This document shows, one piece after another, positions 16,271 to 25,309 of a DNA stretch of 64,000 nucleotides. The notes under the pieces are model-generated. The model was given only the letters and a program-made list of their open reading frames with translations, searched no databases and was not told where the DNA came from. How positions within the stretch are numbered: the first letter of the stretch is position 1; every line of letters starts with the position of its first letter. The translations under genes and the position numbers were made by a program. This stretch comes from Magnetococcales bacterium WMHbin3 (GTDB lineage Bacteria; Pseudomonadota; Magnetococcia; Magnetococcales; Magnetaquicoccaceae): positions 3,047-67,046 of the forward strand of contig PDZX01000016.1 of assembly GCA_002753185.1 (NCBI GenBank), in the 5' to 3' direction.

Positions 16271-19119
16271 CGGGCGGCTTCCACCATGGCGTCCACCACC
16301 GCGCGGCAGCGCGGACAGACTCCATCGGCATCGCCAGGGACCACCGCCGCGTCCCGGTTCCAGCAACGGACGCATTTGCCTCCGCCCGCCACGGCGACCG
16401 CGATCCGCAACCCCTCGACCTCCGGATCCGGGGGCGCCCCTTCCGGAGCCGCAGCCAGGGGCAGCACCTCGACCCGCGAGACGATGAACAGACGATGGAT
16501 CTCCTCCAGGCTGGTCAACATTGCGCGCAAGGGGTCATCGGCATACAGGGTGACCACCGCCTCCAGGAAGGAGCCGATCCGTTTTTCCCGGCGCTCGACC
16601 TCCAGCAGGCGGTAGACGGCGGCGCGCACCTTGCGCATCTTTTTCCAGCGGCTGGCCAGTTCCTCGTCCCGCCAGCCCTCCGGGGCCTCCGGGAAGAGGG
16701 CGAGATGGACCGATGCCTCCCGCGCGCCCGCCATGTGGGACCATACCTCCTCGGCGGTGAAGGAGAGGATCGGGGCCATCAGGCGGGTGACGGCCTCCAG
16801 AATGTGATGGAGCACGGTCTGGGAAGCGCGCCGGGTCCGGGAATCGACCCCCTCGCAGTAGAGACGATCCTTGAGCACGTCCAGGTAGAAGGCCCCCATC
16901 TCCACGGCGCAGAAATAGTGGATCTCCTGGTAGACCCGATGGAAGGCGTACTCCTCGTAGGCCTGGCGCACGGAGCGGATCAGGCCCTGGAGTTGATGGA
17001 GCGCCCAGCGGTCCAGTTCGGGCATGCGGTCCAGCGGGACGCTCGCGCTGGCGGGGTCGAAGTCGGCGAGATTGCCGAGCAGGAAGCGCAGGGTATTGCG
17101 GATGCGGCGGTAGGCGTCGGACAGCCCCTTGAGGATCTCGTCGGAGATGCGGATGTCGGCGGAGTAGTCCTCGGCGGTCACCCACATGCGCAGGATGTCG
17201 GCGCCGTATTGTTGGATCACCTTGGCCGGGGCGATGACGTTGCCCAAGGACTTGGACATCTTTCTGCCCTTGCCGTCCACCACGAAGCCGTGGGTGAGGA
17301 CCGCGCGGTAGGGGGCGCGGCCATGGGCGCCCACCGAGGCCAGCAGGCTGGAGTGGAACCAGCCCCGATGCTGATCGGAGCCTTCCAGGTAGAGGTCGGC
17401 GGGCCAGGGGAGTCCCCAGCCGGAGGGTCCTTCGCGCTTGAGCACGGCGGCGTGGGTGACGCCGGAGTCGAACCAGACATCGAGGATGTCCTTCTCCTTG
17501 GTGAAGGCATCCCCGCCGCAGCCCGGACAATGAAACCCCTCCGGGAGAAACGCCTCGGCGGGTTTTTGATACCAGACGTCGGCGCTGCCCTGTTCCACCT
17601 GGCAGGCGATGGTTTCGATCACCGCAGCGTCGCTGACCATGCGTCCGCAGTTGGAACAGGTGATCACGGCGATGGGCACCCCCCAGGAGCGTTGCCGGGA
17701 GACGCACCAGTCGGGGCGGACGGCCACCATGTTGTGGATGCGGTCGCGTCCCCAGGCGGGGATCCAGCGGGTGTTGTCGATCTCCGCGAGCGCCCTGGCG
17801 CGCAGCGTGTTATTTTCCATTGAAATAAACCACTGGGGAGTGGCGCGCAGGATCACCGGCTTGTGGCAGCGCCAGCAGTGGGGATAGCTGTGGGTCATGC
17901 GGGCGGAGGCGAGGAGTTTGCCCTCTTGTTGCAGAAGATCCTTGACCGCCTCGTTGGCCTTGAAGATGTGCTGACCGGCGAAGTGGGGGGTGCCCGGCTC
18001 GAACACGCCGCGATCGTCCACCGGGTTGTAGACCTCAAGCCCATAGCGGCGGCCCACGTCGTAGTCCTCGTGGCCGTGGCCGGGGGCAGTGTGGACGCAG
18101 CCGGTGCCGGCCTCCAGGGTGACGTGGTTGCCCAGCAGGATCGGGGCGTCCCGATCGGCGTAGGGGTGGCGGAACCGTTTGCCTTCCAGGGCGGAGCCGG
18201 GGAAACGCGCCATGATCGCCAGGCCATCCGTGGGGACGCCGATGGCGGCGGCGAAGGACTCCCACAATCCTTCGGCCACGATGAGGATTTCGCCCACGGT
18301 CAGGGCCGGGCAGGAACCGGGATTGACGACGCGCAGGGCGACGTAGTTCAGGGTGGGATGGAGGCAGACCGCGAGATTGGCGGGGATGGTCCACGGGGTG
18401 GTGGTCCAGATCACCACCGAGACCTCGCCGGCAAACCCCAGGCCGGTCAGGGATTCGTCGGCGGCCAGGGGGAACTTGACATGGATGGAGGTGGAGACGT
18501 GATCGGCGTACTCCACTTCCGCCTCGGCCAGGGCGGTGACGTCGTTGACGCACCAGTAGACCGGCTTGGATCCCTTGAACAGCCCGCCGTTGACCAGGAA
18601 TTTGCCCAGTTCGCGCAGGATGTCGGCCTCGAAGCGGTACTCCATGGTCAGGTAGGGGTGTTGCCAGTCGCCGATCACGCCCAGGCGCACGAACTCCTCG
18701 CGCTGGACATCGACCCAGTGGTGGGCGTACTCCCGGCAGAGGCCGCGAAAGCGCACCGGGTCCATGGACTCCTTGTCCTGGCCTTTTTGCTTGAGTTCCA
18801 CCTCGACCTTGGTTTCGATGGGGAGGCCGTGGCAGTCCCAGCCCGGCACGTAGGGGGCGTCGAATCCCTCCATGCGGCGGGACTTGATGATGACATCCTT
18901 GAGGACCTTGTTGATGGCGTGGCCCATGTGGATGTTGCCGTTGGCGTAGGGGGGGCCGTCGTGGAGCACGAACGCCGGGCGTCCGGCGGCCTCCTTGCGC
19001 ATTCGGCCATAAAGGTCCATCGCTTCCCATTTCGCCAGCACCGCCGGTTCGCTCGCCGGCAGGTCGGCGCGCATGGCGAAACGGGTGACGGGCAGTTGCA
19101 CGGTATCCTTGTAATCCAC
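16267..19119 (-). CDS. ileS: Isoleucyl-tRNA synthetase
   Basis: Class I aminoacyl-tRNA synthetase charging tRNA-Ile, about 950 residues. HIGH-type motif 'HMGH' at 64-67, KMSKS near 620, the editing domain between them and a C-terminal zinc finger ('CVRCWNRD...CPRC'). The start is called at GTG 19117-19119. AAGGAG lies 9 bases upstream, the protein then begins 'VDYKDTVQLP' like other IleS, and a -10 box at 19174-19179 would put the transcript start near 19167. The in-frame ATG at 19167 would therefore be leaderless. It heads a minus-strand operon with lspA, the lipoprotein and two M16 genes. Confidence 0.95.
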   Translation of the reverse strand: MDYKDTVQLPVTRFAMRADLPASEPAVLAKWEAMDLYGRMRKEAAGRPAFVLHDGPPYANGNIHMGHAINKVLKDVIIKSRRMEGFDAPYVPGWDCHGLPIETKVEVELKQKGQDKESMDPVRFRGLCREYAHHWVDVQREEFVRLGVIGDWQHPYLTMEYRFEADILRELGKFLVNGGLFKGSKPVYWCVNDVTALAEAEVEYADHVSTSIHVKFPLAADESLTGLGFAGEVSVVIWTTTPWTIPANLAVCLHPTLNYVALRVVNPGSCPALTVGEILIVAEGLWESFAAAIGVPTDGLAIMARFPGSALEGKRFRHPYADRDAPILLGNHVTLEAGTGCVHTAPGHGHEDYDVGRRYGLEVYNPVDDRGVFEPGTPHFAGQHIFKANEAVKDLLQQEGKLLASARMTHSYPHCWRCHKPVILRATPQWFISMENNTLRARALAEIDNTRWIPAWGRDRIHNMVAVRPDWCVSRQRSWGVPIAVITCSNCGRMVSDAAVIETIACQVEQGSADVWYQKPAEAFLPEGFHCPGCGGDAFTKEKDILDVWFDSGVTHAAVLKREGPSGWGLPWPADLYLEGSDQHRGWFHSSLLASVGAHGRAPYRAVLTHGFVVDGKGRKMSKSLGNVIAPAKVIQQYGADILRMWVTAEDYSADIRISDEILKGLSDAYRRIRNTLRFLLGNLADFDPASASVPLDRMPELDRWALHQLQGLIRSVRQAYEEYAFHRVYQEIHYFCAVEMGAFYLDVLKDRLYCEGVDSRTRRASQTVLHHILEAVTRLMAPILSFTAEEVWSHMAGAREASVHLALFPEAPEGWRDEELASRWKKMRKVRAAVYRLLEVERREKRIGSFLEAVVTLYADDPLRAMLTSLEEIHRLFIVSRVEVLPLAAAPEGAPPDPEVEGLRIAVAVAGGGKCVRCWNRDAAVVPGDADGVCPRCRAVVDAMVEAAR

Positions 19120-19173
19120 GTCCTCGCACTCCTTGGTCACGACCGAAATCTCTTTAACGGATGCCAAATGCGC

Positions 19174-19202
19174 ATGCTAGTCCATCCCGGCCTGCCGGTC
19201 AA
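19174..19202 (-). promoter_or_regulatory. Promoter of the ileS operon
   Basis: On the minus strand, TTGACC (19197-19202) and TAGCAT (19174-19179) are separated by 17 bases, giving a start point about 50 bases before the GTG of ileS. Confidence 0.6.
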
Positions 19203-19248
19203 GACCGACCATCCGCAGTCGAGGCGCGCCGCTGTCTTGAGAATGGGG

Positions 19249-19605
19249 TCACTTCATTGTTGGCGGGACCATTGCCGGCATCTTGTCCGTACCGTGCGCG
19301 ACGGGCGGCATCTGATGGCTGGAGATGACGATGGGCTGGGTCGGCGGGAAATAGCGCAAAGCGGTGAAGAGCATCCCGGCCACGGCCACGAGCATCAGGC
19401 CGAGCCGAATGGTCATGCGATATTCGAATTCTTTAATTATTGTTTCGATTTTGACATCCAATTCCTTGATATCACGTTTCAGTTCGTCTTTGGTTTCCCT
19501 GAGATCCTGCCTTGTCGCCAAGCCACTCATTCGATCTTCCGACTGCTTGTCGCGCCTGTCAATCCATTCATCCATGCGGATTTCCGTTTGTTGCATGGCG
19601 TGCAT
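19249..19605 (-). CDS. Coiled-coil protein with one membrane helix (DUF1640-like tail)
   Basis: A 118-residue protein. A charged helical N-terminal half carries the coiled coil 'RDIKELDVKIETI', then one membrane helix (about 66-84, 'LGLMLVAVAGMLFTAL') and a Pro-rich tail. The coiled-coil segment is nearly identical to that of the protein at 25762-26211. AAGGAG lies 8 bases before ATG 19605. It sits between ribF and ileS, genes that are usually adjacent, so it looks like an insertion into a conserved block. Function unknown; DUF1640-type proteins are membrane-anchored coiled coils. Confidence 0.65.
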   Translation of the reverse strand: MHAMQQTEIRMDEWIDRRDKQSEDRMSGLATRQDLRETKDELKRDIKELDVKIETIIKEFEYRMTIRLGLMLVAVAGMLFTALRYFPPTQPIVISSHQMPPVAHGTDKMPAMVPPTMK

Positions 19606-19756
19606 GGGGCGACTCCTTCTCGATTTGTCGATGCGACCAGACTACCGGAAACGCAACGGCAACGATACAAAAAAATACCTCAGCCGCAACAAAGTCTTGC
19701 CATGGTATATTCAAGAGCATTTGGGTGCTCTGGAAAGATACAGCTACTCCCTGTAT

Positions 19757-19840
19757 ACCGGCGCGACCCGCGTGACGGGCTTCCAGGGCGAAGGTCAATG
19801 CCTGATCGATGGTCAGGCGAACGGGAGGCGGTTCAGCCAC
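19757..19840 (-). pseudogene. Possible remnant of a TPR-protein N-terminus
   Basis: Read from GTG 19840 (inside the end of ribF), the minus strand encodes 'LTIDQALTFALEARHAGR', which resembles the first helix pair of many TPR proteins. The resemblance stops after about 28 codons and no TPR repeats follow. I interpret it as a decayed fragment; chance similarity is quite possible. Confidence 0.25.
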
Positions 19841-20783
19841 GGGCCGGCAGGCAATGGGCGAAGAACGCCCTGGCCTCGGCCACGTCCCTGGCGATCTGCT
19901 CCCGCAGGGCTTGCGGGCCAGGGAAACGTTTTTCCGGTCTGAGATGATAGAGAAAGCGGATGCGCACCACCTTGCGGTACAACTCTTCCGGGATCGGCAG
20001 GAGAAAATGGGCCTCCAGTCCCATGGCGCCATCGCCGAAGGTGGGGTTGCATCCCACGTTGACCACGGCGGGCAGCCACTCCCCGTCCAGCCACCCCTGC
20101 GCCACGTACACCCCGGAGGGGGGATGCAGGATGCCGGTCAGGGAGATGTTGGCGGTGGGGAACCCCAATTCCCGCCCGCGCCGGAATCCGGTCCGCACCC
20201 GGCCCTCGATTTCGAACGGGCGATTGAGGAGTTGTTCCGCCTCGCCGAAGGCGCCCGCCTCCACGGCCCGGCGCACCCAGGTGGAGGAGACGGGTTGTCC
20301 GTCCAGGACATGGACCAGGGGATGGGCATGGACGCCGAAACCCAACTCCCGGCCCAGGGCGATCAACACCTCGTAGTCCCCTGCCCCGCGCGCACCGAAA
20401 CGGAAATTCTCCCCCACCAGCACCTCCCGCGCCGCCAATCCCTCGACCAGGATCCGTTCTACAAACGCGCGTGGGGTCATGGCGGCCAGGGCGCGGGTGA
20501 AGCGCAGGATGAACAAGGCCTCGACGCCCTGTTCCTCCATCCAGCGCGCCTTGCCCCGCACCCCGGTGATCCGCACCGGGGCACGTTGCGGATCGAGGAG
20601 TTTCATGGGGTGCGGCTCGAAGGTGACGGCCATGGTGGCCGCACCGGGGTGACCTTTCGCCAACTCGCGCAAATGGGCGAACAGGGCGCAATGTCCCCGA
20701 TGCACCCCGTCGAAATTGCCGATGGCCACCACCGCCCCCAGGAACCGGGACGGCAGATTTCTCAATCCACGAATGATATTCAT
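19833..20783 (-). CDS. ribF: Bifunctional riboflavin kinase / FAD synthetase
   Basis: A 316-residue enzyme converting riboflavin to FMN and FMN to FAD. The N-terminal FAD-synthetase nucleotidyltransferase shows 'AIGNFDGVHRGH' and 'VGENFRFGARGAGD'. The C-terminal riboflavin-kinase barrel shows 'GRELGFPTANI' and 'GVYVAQG' with the following 'VNVGCNPTFG'. The start is ATG 20783, in line with family length; an ORF extension to 20897 lies within the promoter. It is upstream of ileS, as in many proteobacteria, but separated from it here by a coiled-coil gene. Confidence 0.95.
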   Translation of the reverse strand: MNIIRGLRNLPSRFLGAVVAIGNFDGVHRGHCALFAHLRELAKGHPGAATMAVTFEPHPMKLLDPQRAPVRITGVRGKARWMEEQGVEALFILRFTRALAAMTPRAFVERILVEGLAAREVLVGENFRFGARGAGDYEVLIALGRELGFGVHAHPLVHVLDGQPVSSTWVRRAVEAGAFGEAEQLLNRPFEIEGRVRTGFRRGRELGFPTANISLTGILHPPSGVYVAQGWLDGEWLPAVVNVGCNPTFGDGAMGLEAHFLLPIPEELYRKVVRIRFLYHLRPEKRFPGPQALREQIARDVAEARAFFAHCLPARG

Positions 20784-20868
20784 GACCCGCCGTGTCGTTT
20801 TCAGGTCCGATCCCCCCTCGCCGCGCCAAGCATCGAGAATGACGAACCGGCGCCTCCCACGAGGGAGG

Positions 20869-20897
20869 AAGATAGCGCTTCCGCGACATGATTTCAA
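20869..20897 (-). promoter_or_regulatory. Promoter of ribF
   Basis: On the minus strand, TTGAAA (20892-20897) and TATCTT (20869-20874) are 17 bases apart. A 6-bp hairpin (CCTCCC at 20853-20858, GGGAGG at 20863-20868, 4-base loop) lies right at the expected transcript start. No FMN riboswitch consensus was recognised in the leader. Confidence 0.5.
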
Positions 20898-21014
20898 CGT
20901 TTGATCGAATGGCCCCTTTCCTGCAATAAAAAAACGTGGTATTAAGTTGAGAACCGTCTCGCATTTTCCAGAACATGCACAAAAAAGCGAAAAAAAGGTT
21001 TTTGGGGTGTCTCC

Positions 21015-22913
21015 ATGTTGAATGTCTTACGACGTAGCGCTAACAATATTCTTGTAAAGATTTTGCTCGGATTGTTGACGCTCAGCTTTGTAGTATGGGG
21101 TGTCGATAACTTTACCAATGTCAAACCTCAGGCCCCCATCGTCGAGGCGTCGGGGTGGAACATCGGCCCCCAAGAGTTCACTGCGGCCTACGAGAACGAA
21201 TTCCAACGCCTCCGGGAACGCTACGGCCCCACGCTCGACAAAAAAACGGCGGAACTGCTCGGCCTGAAGATGCGCACCCTCAATTCCCTGATCAGCCGTC
21301 ACCTGCTGCTGAGCGCGGCGGCGGATCTGCGCCTGACCGTCTCGCCCGACGCCTTGCGCCGCATGATCAACGAAAACCCCGCCTTCCAGGAGAACGGCCG
21401 GTTCAGCAAGGATCGCTACGAAATCATCCTGCGCAACAACCGCCTCAGCCCCAGGGAATTCGAAAACCAACTGATCTCGGACATCATCATCGAACAACTG
21501 CGCCGCACCGCCGGAACCCCGGTCGCCATCCCCGCGCCCTTGGTGGAAGACATCTTCGCCATGGAGAACGAACAACGGATCGCCCAGACCCTGGTCCTGC
21601 AACCCAAGTCCCTGGAGGAGACCATCCCGGCCAACGACGAGGATCTCACCGGTCACATGCGCAAGACCCCCCAGAACTACATGACGCCGGTCAAGGTCAA
21701 GCTGCGTTACGCCGTGCTCAACGCCGACAGCGTGCGTGACCAGGTGAAGGTCACGGACGAGGAGATCAAGGAGTTCTACAACGATCACCTCAAGGAGTAT
21801 CAGAAGCCGGAAACCCGTCAGGCGCGCCATATCCTGGCCAAGATCGACGACAAACAGGATGCCGAGGCCGCCACGACCAAGATCCAAAGGGCACAGGAAC
21901 GTCTCAAGAAAGGGGAATCCTTCGCCGAAGTGGCCAAGGCGCTCTCGGACGATGCCACCGCATCCCTGGGCGGGGATTTGGGAGAGTTCGGCAAGGGGGT
22001 GATGGCCGCCCCGTTCGAGACGGCCGCCTTCGCCCTGGAAGCCGGCAAGGTTTCCGAACCGGTGACCACCGAATTCGGCGTTCATCTGCTGCTCGTGGAA
22101 AAAATCAACCCGGCCACCACCACCCCCCTGGAAAAGGCGACGCTGGAGATCCGGGGACGCATCGTGGAAACCAAGGCCAAGGACCTGGTTTACGAGCGCT
22201 CCGTCACCCTGGAGGATCAATTGTTCGCTTCCGGCAATCTGGCGGCCATCGCCAAGGACATGAACCTCCGCTACAAAGAGTCCGACTGGATCTCGCGCGA
22301 CTCCGCCGATCGTTCCGGCGTTGAGTTGGACGAGAAGTTCCTCAGCGCCGCCTTCGCCACCCAAAAGGGCAGCCTCTCCCCCTTGACCGAGACCGCCAAC
22401 AATCAGTTCGTGGCCATGGAAGTGGTGGACCGTCAGGATCCGGTGCCCATGACCCTGGAGCAGGCGCGCAAGGAGCTATTGCGGGACTACCGGCAGGAAC
22501 GGGCCAAGGAAGAGGCGCACAAAATCATGAAGGAAGTGGTGAAAAAACTGGACGAGGGCCAGCCCGCCGAATCCCTGACCGCCATGCATCCGCAACTGCG
22601 ACTGACCACCACGTCCCCCTTCACCAGGGAGAGCCAGGACAAGGAACTTGGCCCCGTGACGCGGGATGTGGCGTTCAAGCTGCGCATGGAGCGCCCGAAC
22701 CACGCGGAGGTGATCGACGACGGGAATCGTCTGGTGGCCCTGCGCCTGATCAAGATCATCGAGGCCAAACCAGAAGATTTCAAAAAGGCGGAACCGGAAC
22801 TGCGCAAACGGTTGGAGGAGTCCCTGGGCCAGGAGCAACTGACGGCCTATCTCAACGGTTTGTGGGGCAAGGCCAACATCCGCATGCACCAGGAGGTGCT
22901 GGACCGTTTGTAG
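21015..22913 (+). CDS. ppiD: Periplasmic folding chaperone / peptidyl-prolyl isomerase PpiD
   Basis: A 632-residue inner-membrane-anchored protein. One N-terminal membrane helix (about 12-32, 'LLGLLTLSFVVWGV') is followed by a SurA-like N-terminal chaperone region, then a single parvulin domain at about 268-364 ('ARHILAK', 'GGDLGEFGKGVM', 'EFGVHLLLVEKI') and a C-terminal helical part. PpiD works at the exit of the Sec translocon on newly exported proteins. It is divergent from ribF and followed by lpdA 34 bases later. Confidence 0.93.
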   Translation: MLNVLRRSANNILVKILLGLLTLSFVVWGVDNFTNVKPQAPIVEASGWNIGPQEFTAAYENEFQRLRERYGPTLDKKTAELLGLKMRTLNSLISRHLLLSAAADLRLTVSPDALRRMINENPAFQENGRFSKDRYEIILRNNRLSPREFENQLISDIIIEQLRRTAGTPVAIPAPLVEDIFAMENEQRIAQTLVLQPKSLEETIPANDEDLTGHMRKTPQNYMTPVKVKLRYAVLNADSVRDQVKVTDEEIKEFYNDHLKEYQKPETRQARHILAKIDDKQDAEAATTKIQRAQERLKKGESFAEVAKALSDDATASLGGDLGEFGKGVMAAPFETAAFALEAGKVSEPVTTEFGVHLLLVEKINPATTTPLEKATLEIRGRIVETKAKDLVYERSVTLEDQLFASGNLAAIAKDMNLRYKESDWISRDSADRSGVELDEKFLSAAFATQKGSLSPLTETANNQFVAMEVVDRQDPVPMTLEQARKELLRDYRQERAKEEAHKIMKEVVKKLDEGQPAESLTAMHPQLRLTTTSPFTRESQDKELGPVTRDVAFKLRMERPNHAEVIDDGNRLVALRLIKIIEAKPEDFKKAEPELRKRLEESLGQEQLTAYLNGLWGKANIRMHQEVLDRL

Positions 22914-22947
22914 GCCGGTGACGCTCGAACCATTCATAAAATAAAAT

Positions 22948-24405
22948 ATGACACACACCCAAATCGCAGTCATCGGCGCCGGACCGGGGGGATACGCGGC
23001 CGCCTTTCTGGCCGCCGGACGCGGCATGCAAACCACGCTCATCGACGCCGAAGCGGCGCCAGGCGGGGTCTGTCTGCACCGGGGGTGCATCCCCAGCAAG
23101 GCGTTGTTGCATGCGGTCAAACTCCTGACCGAAACCCGCGAGGCGGAAAAAATCGGACTGCATTTCGCCCCGCCGCGCATCGATCTGGAACGGCTGCGCG
23201 GCTGGAAGGAGGAAGTGGTCCAACGCTTGACCAACGGCCTGGCCCAACAGTGCCGGGCACGCGGCGTGACCTGGTTGCAGGGCACGGCGCGCTTTCTGAA
23301 TTCCACCACCCTGGAACTGCGCCGACCCGATCAGGAACCGCAACCCATCACCTTCGACAAAGCCATCATCGCCACCGGCTCGCGGCCCGCCGCCATTCCC
23401 GGTGTGGCCATGGATCTGCCCGGCGTGATGGATTCCAGCCAGGCCCTGCGGCTGGATGCCATTCCCGCCTCGCTGCTGGTGATCGGCGGGGGCAATATCG
23501 GCCTGGAACTGGGCACGGTGTATGCGGCGCTTGGCACGCGGGTATGGGTGGTGGAGGCGGGTCCGGGGATTCTGCCCGGATTGGACCGCGACCTGGTCAG
23601 ACCCGTGGCGGCCCGCCTGGGCAAGATCATGGCCGGGGTAACGGTCAACGCCCGCATTGTCGCGCTGACCCCGAACGGAACGGGTCTCGAGGTGGTGGTG
23701 GCCGACGGCGAAGGCCGGGAGACCACCCACGAGGTGGAACGGGTGCTGGTTGCCGCCGGGCGCGAGGTGGTGAGCCACGGTCTGGGACTGGAGAACACCC
23801 GCGTCACGCGCAACGCGCGGGGTGAAATTCAAGTGAGCGCGGGCATGATGACCGAGGATCCCGCCATTCTGGCCATCGGCGATGTCACCGGCGGCCCCAT
23901 GCTGGCGCACCGCGCGGCGATGCAGGCCCGGTTTGCGGTGGCCTCCCTGGCCGGCTACCCACCCCCCCACCGCCAGCCGATCAACTCCGCCGTCACCTAT
24001 ACCGACCCGGAACTGGCCTGGGCCGGATTGCTGGAAGCCGAGGCCCGCGCCAAGGGGATCGAAACGCGGGCGGTACGTTTTCCGTGGGCCGCTTCCGGTC
24101 GGGCGCACACCCTGGAGCGTACCGACGGGGTGACCAAACTGGTCCTGGACCCCTCCTCCGGGGCCATTCTGGGAGTGGGGATCACCGGCCCCGGCGCCGG
24201 CGAGTTGATCGCCGCGGCGGTGGTCGCCATGGAGAAGGGCGCCACGGCCCAGGATCTGGCCCACATGGTCCATCCCCATCCCACCCTTTCCGAGACCTTC
24301 GCCGAGGCCGCCGATCTGTTTCTCGGCCATTGTGTCCACTACCACGCCCCGGCGCGCGGCGCCCCACCCCTGGGAAATGTCCAGCGTCCCCTCGTTTCAC
24401 GTTGA
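22948..24405 (+). CDS. lpdA: Dihydrolipoyl dehydrogenase (E3)
   Basis: A 485-residue FAD-dependent pyridine-nucleotide disulfide oxidoreductase. FAD motif 'GAGPGGYAA' (10-18), redox pair Cys42 and Cys47 in 'GVCLHRGCIPSK', NAD-binding 'IGGGNIGLELG', and the C-terminal active-site 'HPHPTLSE' with the His-Glu pair. It reoxidises dihydrolipoamide of 2-oxoacid dehydrogenase or glycine cleavage complexes, but no E1/E2 gene is in the window. The ATG has no recognisable Shine-Dalgarno; the leader is AT-rich. Its stop codon coincides with the -35 box of the following tRNA gene. Confidence 0.93.
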   Translation: MTHTQIAVIGAGPGGYAAAFLAAGRGMQTTLIDAEAAPGGVCLHRGCIPSKALLHAVKLLTETREAEKIGLHFAPPRIDLERLRGWKEEVVQRLTNGLAQQCRARGVTWLQGTARFLNSTTLELRRPDQEPQPITFDKAIIATGSRPAAIPGVAMDLPGVMDSSQALRLDAIPASLLVIGGGNIGLELGTVYAALGTRVWVVEAGPGILPGLDRDLVRPVAARLGKIMAGVTVNARIVALTPNGTGLEVVVADGEGRETTHEVERVLVAAGREVVSHGLGLENTRVTRNARGEIQVSAGMMTEDPAILAIGDVTGGPMLAHRAAMQARFAVASLAGYPPPHRQPINSAVTYTDPELAWAGLLEAEARAKGIETRAVRFPWAASGRAHTLERTDGVTKLVLDPSSGAILGVGITGPGAGELIAAAVVAMEKGATAQDLAHMVHPHPTLSETFAEAADLFLGHCVHYHAPARGAPPLGNVQRPLVSR

Positions 24406-24430
24406 CACCCCAACCGGTTCGTGATATTTT
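24402..24430 (+). promoter_or_regulatory. Consensus promoter of the tRNA-Leu gene
   Basis: A perfect TTGACA (24402-24407), a 17-base spacer and TATTTT (24425-24430) end 12 bases before the tRNA. The -35 box contains the TGA stop of lpdA. Confidence 0.8.
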
Positions 24431-24442
24431 TCCAGACATAGT

Positions 24443-24529
24443 GCCGAGGTGGCGAAACTGGTAGACGCACCAGACTCAAAATCTGGCGGCCGCAAGGCCA
24501 TGTCGGTTCGACTCCGACCCCCGGTACCA
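24443..24529 (+). tRNA. tRNA-Leu (anticodon CAA)
   Basis: Class II cloverleaf with encoded CCA. The anticodon stem CCAGA/TCTGG encloses loop CTCAAAA (anticodon CAA). The long variable arm has a GGCC-GCAA-GGCC hairpin, and the T-arm is GTCGG-TTCGACT-CCGAC. The acceptor strands GCCGAGG and CCCCGGT pair except for an A-C mismatch at position 5:68. The first pair is G-U, as in E. coli tRNA-Leu. Confidence 0.95.
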
Positions 24530-24793
24530 GCACTCTTTCCGCAGCAATCCGCAAATACCTAAAAATCAACAAGTTAACAGCATAAACTCCCCGTCTTTGT
24601 CTGCCACAATCCGCTTGCATCCGCGAGATTTCATGGAACGGTGGACGTGATCGGATGGGTGGTGTGGACAGAGCCATCATTTTTTTATGTGTCATGACGT
24701 GCGCAAATGTTGACAGCCGTGGCATGATGGCAAGAAAATATTCACATGAGCCACATATTCATTCGAGCAGACTGAAGAACGGAGCAGATTCCC

Positions 24794-25309
24794 ATGAACG
24801 CAGTACTCTGCCAAAGCGTGAAGCCCTTCACCGACCCCAGAATGGATGAGGTCCTCTCGACCATGGGCGATGCGATCCGTCGCAAGATGGCGGCGGTTGG
24901 TTGGATAAGCAAGGCTGTGGCGATGTTGGAGATATTGATCAGGATTGTTGAGTTGTGGACCATGATATCCGCTTTGCTCGACGCAATGAGCGCATGGTTC
25001 GGCGAAGCCAAGACAGCTGGTGAAATGGTAATGCACCATGAATGCCGCGACTCCAACTCTCCATACCAGGAAGAAATCAAGGAAAATCTTGCTTCATTAT
25101 ACAGCATTGTTGACAGTGCACGAAACAAGATCACCGGACTTCAATCAAAGCTGTCTCAATCCAGCATTCCTCCTTACAAAATCCTGAGGCGAATCGACGC
25201 ACTCTTGGAAGATATGGATCATTTCTGCCTGAATCTCTCCATCGCGCAGGACGATGAGTTACAAGAGTTGGCCGCACGAGCGCAAGCCAAGATCAATGCA
25301 ATGTCATGA
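24794..25309 (+). CDS. Hypothetical helical protein, candidate antitoxin or partner of RelE-like toxin
   Basis: A 171-residue protein. Residues ~38-75 form a hydrophobic, possibly membrane-associated helix pair ('AVAMLEILIRIVELW'), followed by a long helical, coiled-coil-like C-terminal half. No DNA-binding motif is visible, so it does not look like a standard type II antitoxin, and no family is recognised. GGAG precedes the ATG, and TTGACA at 24710-24715 may be part of its promoter. The TGA stop overlaps the ATG of the RelE-like gene (ATGA), a layout typical of toxin-antitoxin operons. Confidence 0.7.
   Translation: MNAVLCQSVKPFTDPRMDEVLSTMGDAIRRKMAAVGWISKAVAMLEILIRIVELWTMISALLDAMSAWFGEAKTAGEMVMHHECRDSNSPYQEEIKENLASLYSIVDSARNKITGLQSKLSQSSIPPYKILRRIDALLEDMDHFCLNLSIAQDDELQELAARAQAKINAMS

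Noticed and set aside
17863-19947. 694-codon ORF on the plus strand
   Set aside because: It is antisense to ileS and the coiled-coil gene; no protein-like features.
20784-20868. FMN riboswitch in the ribF leader
   Set aside because: The leader has only a short 6-bp hairpin and none of the conserved junction sequences of the RFN element.
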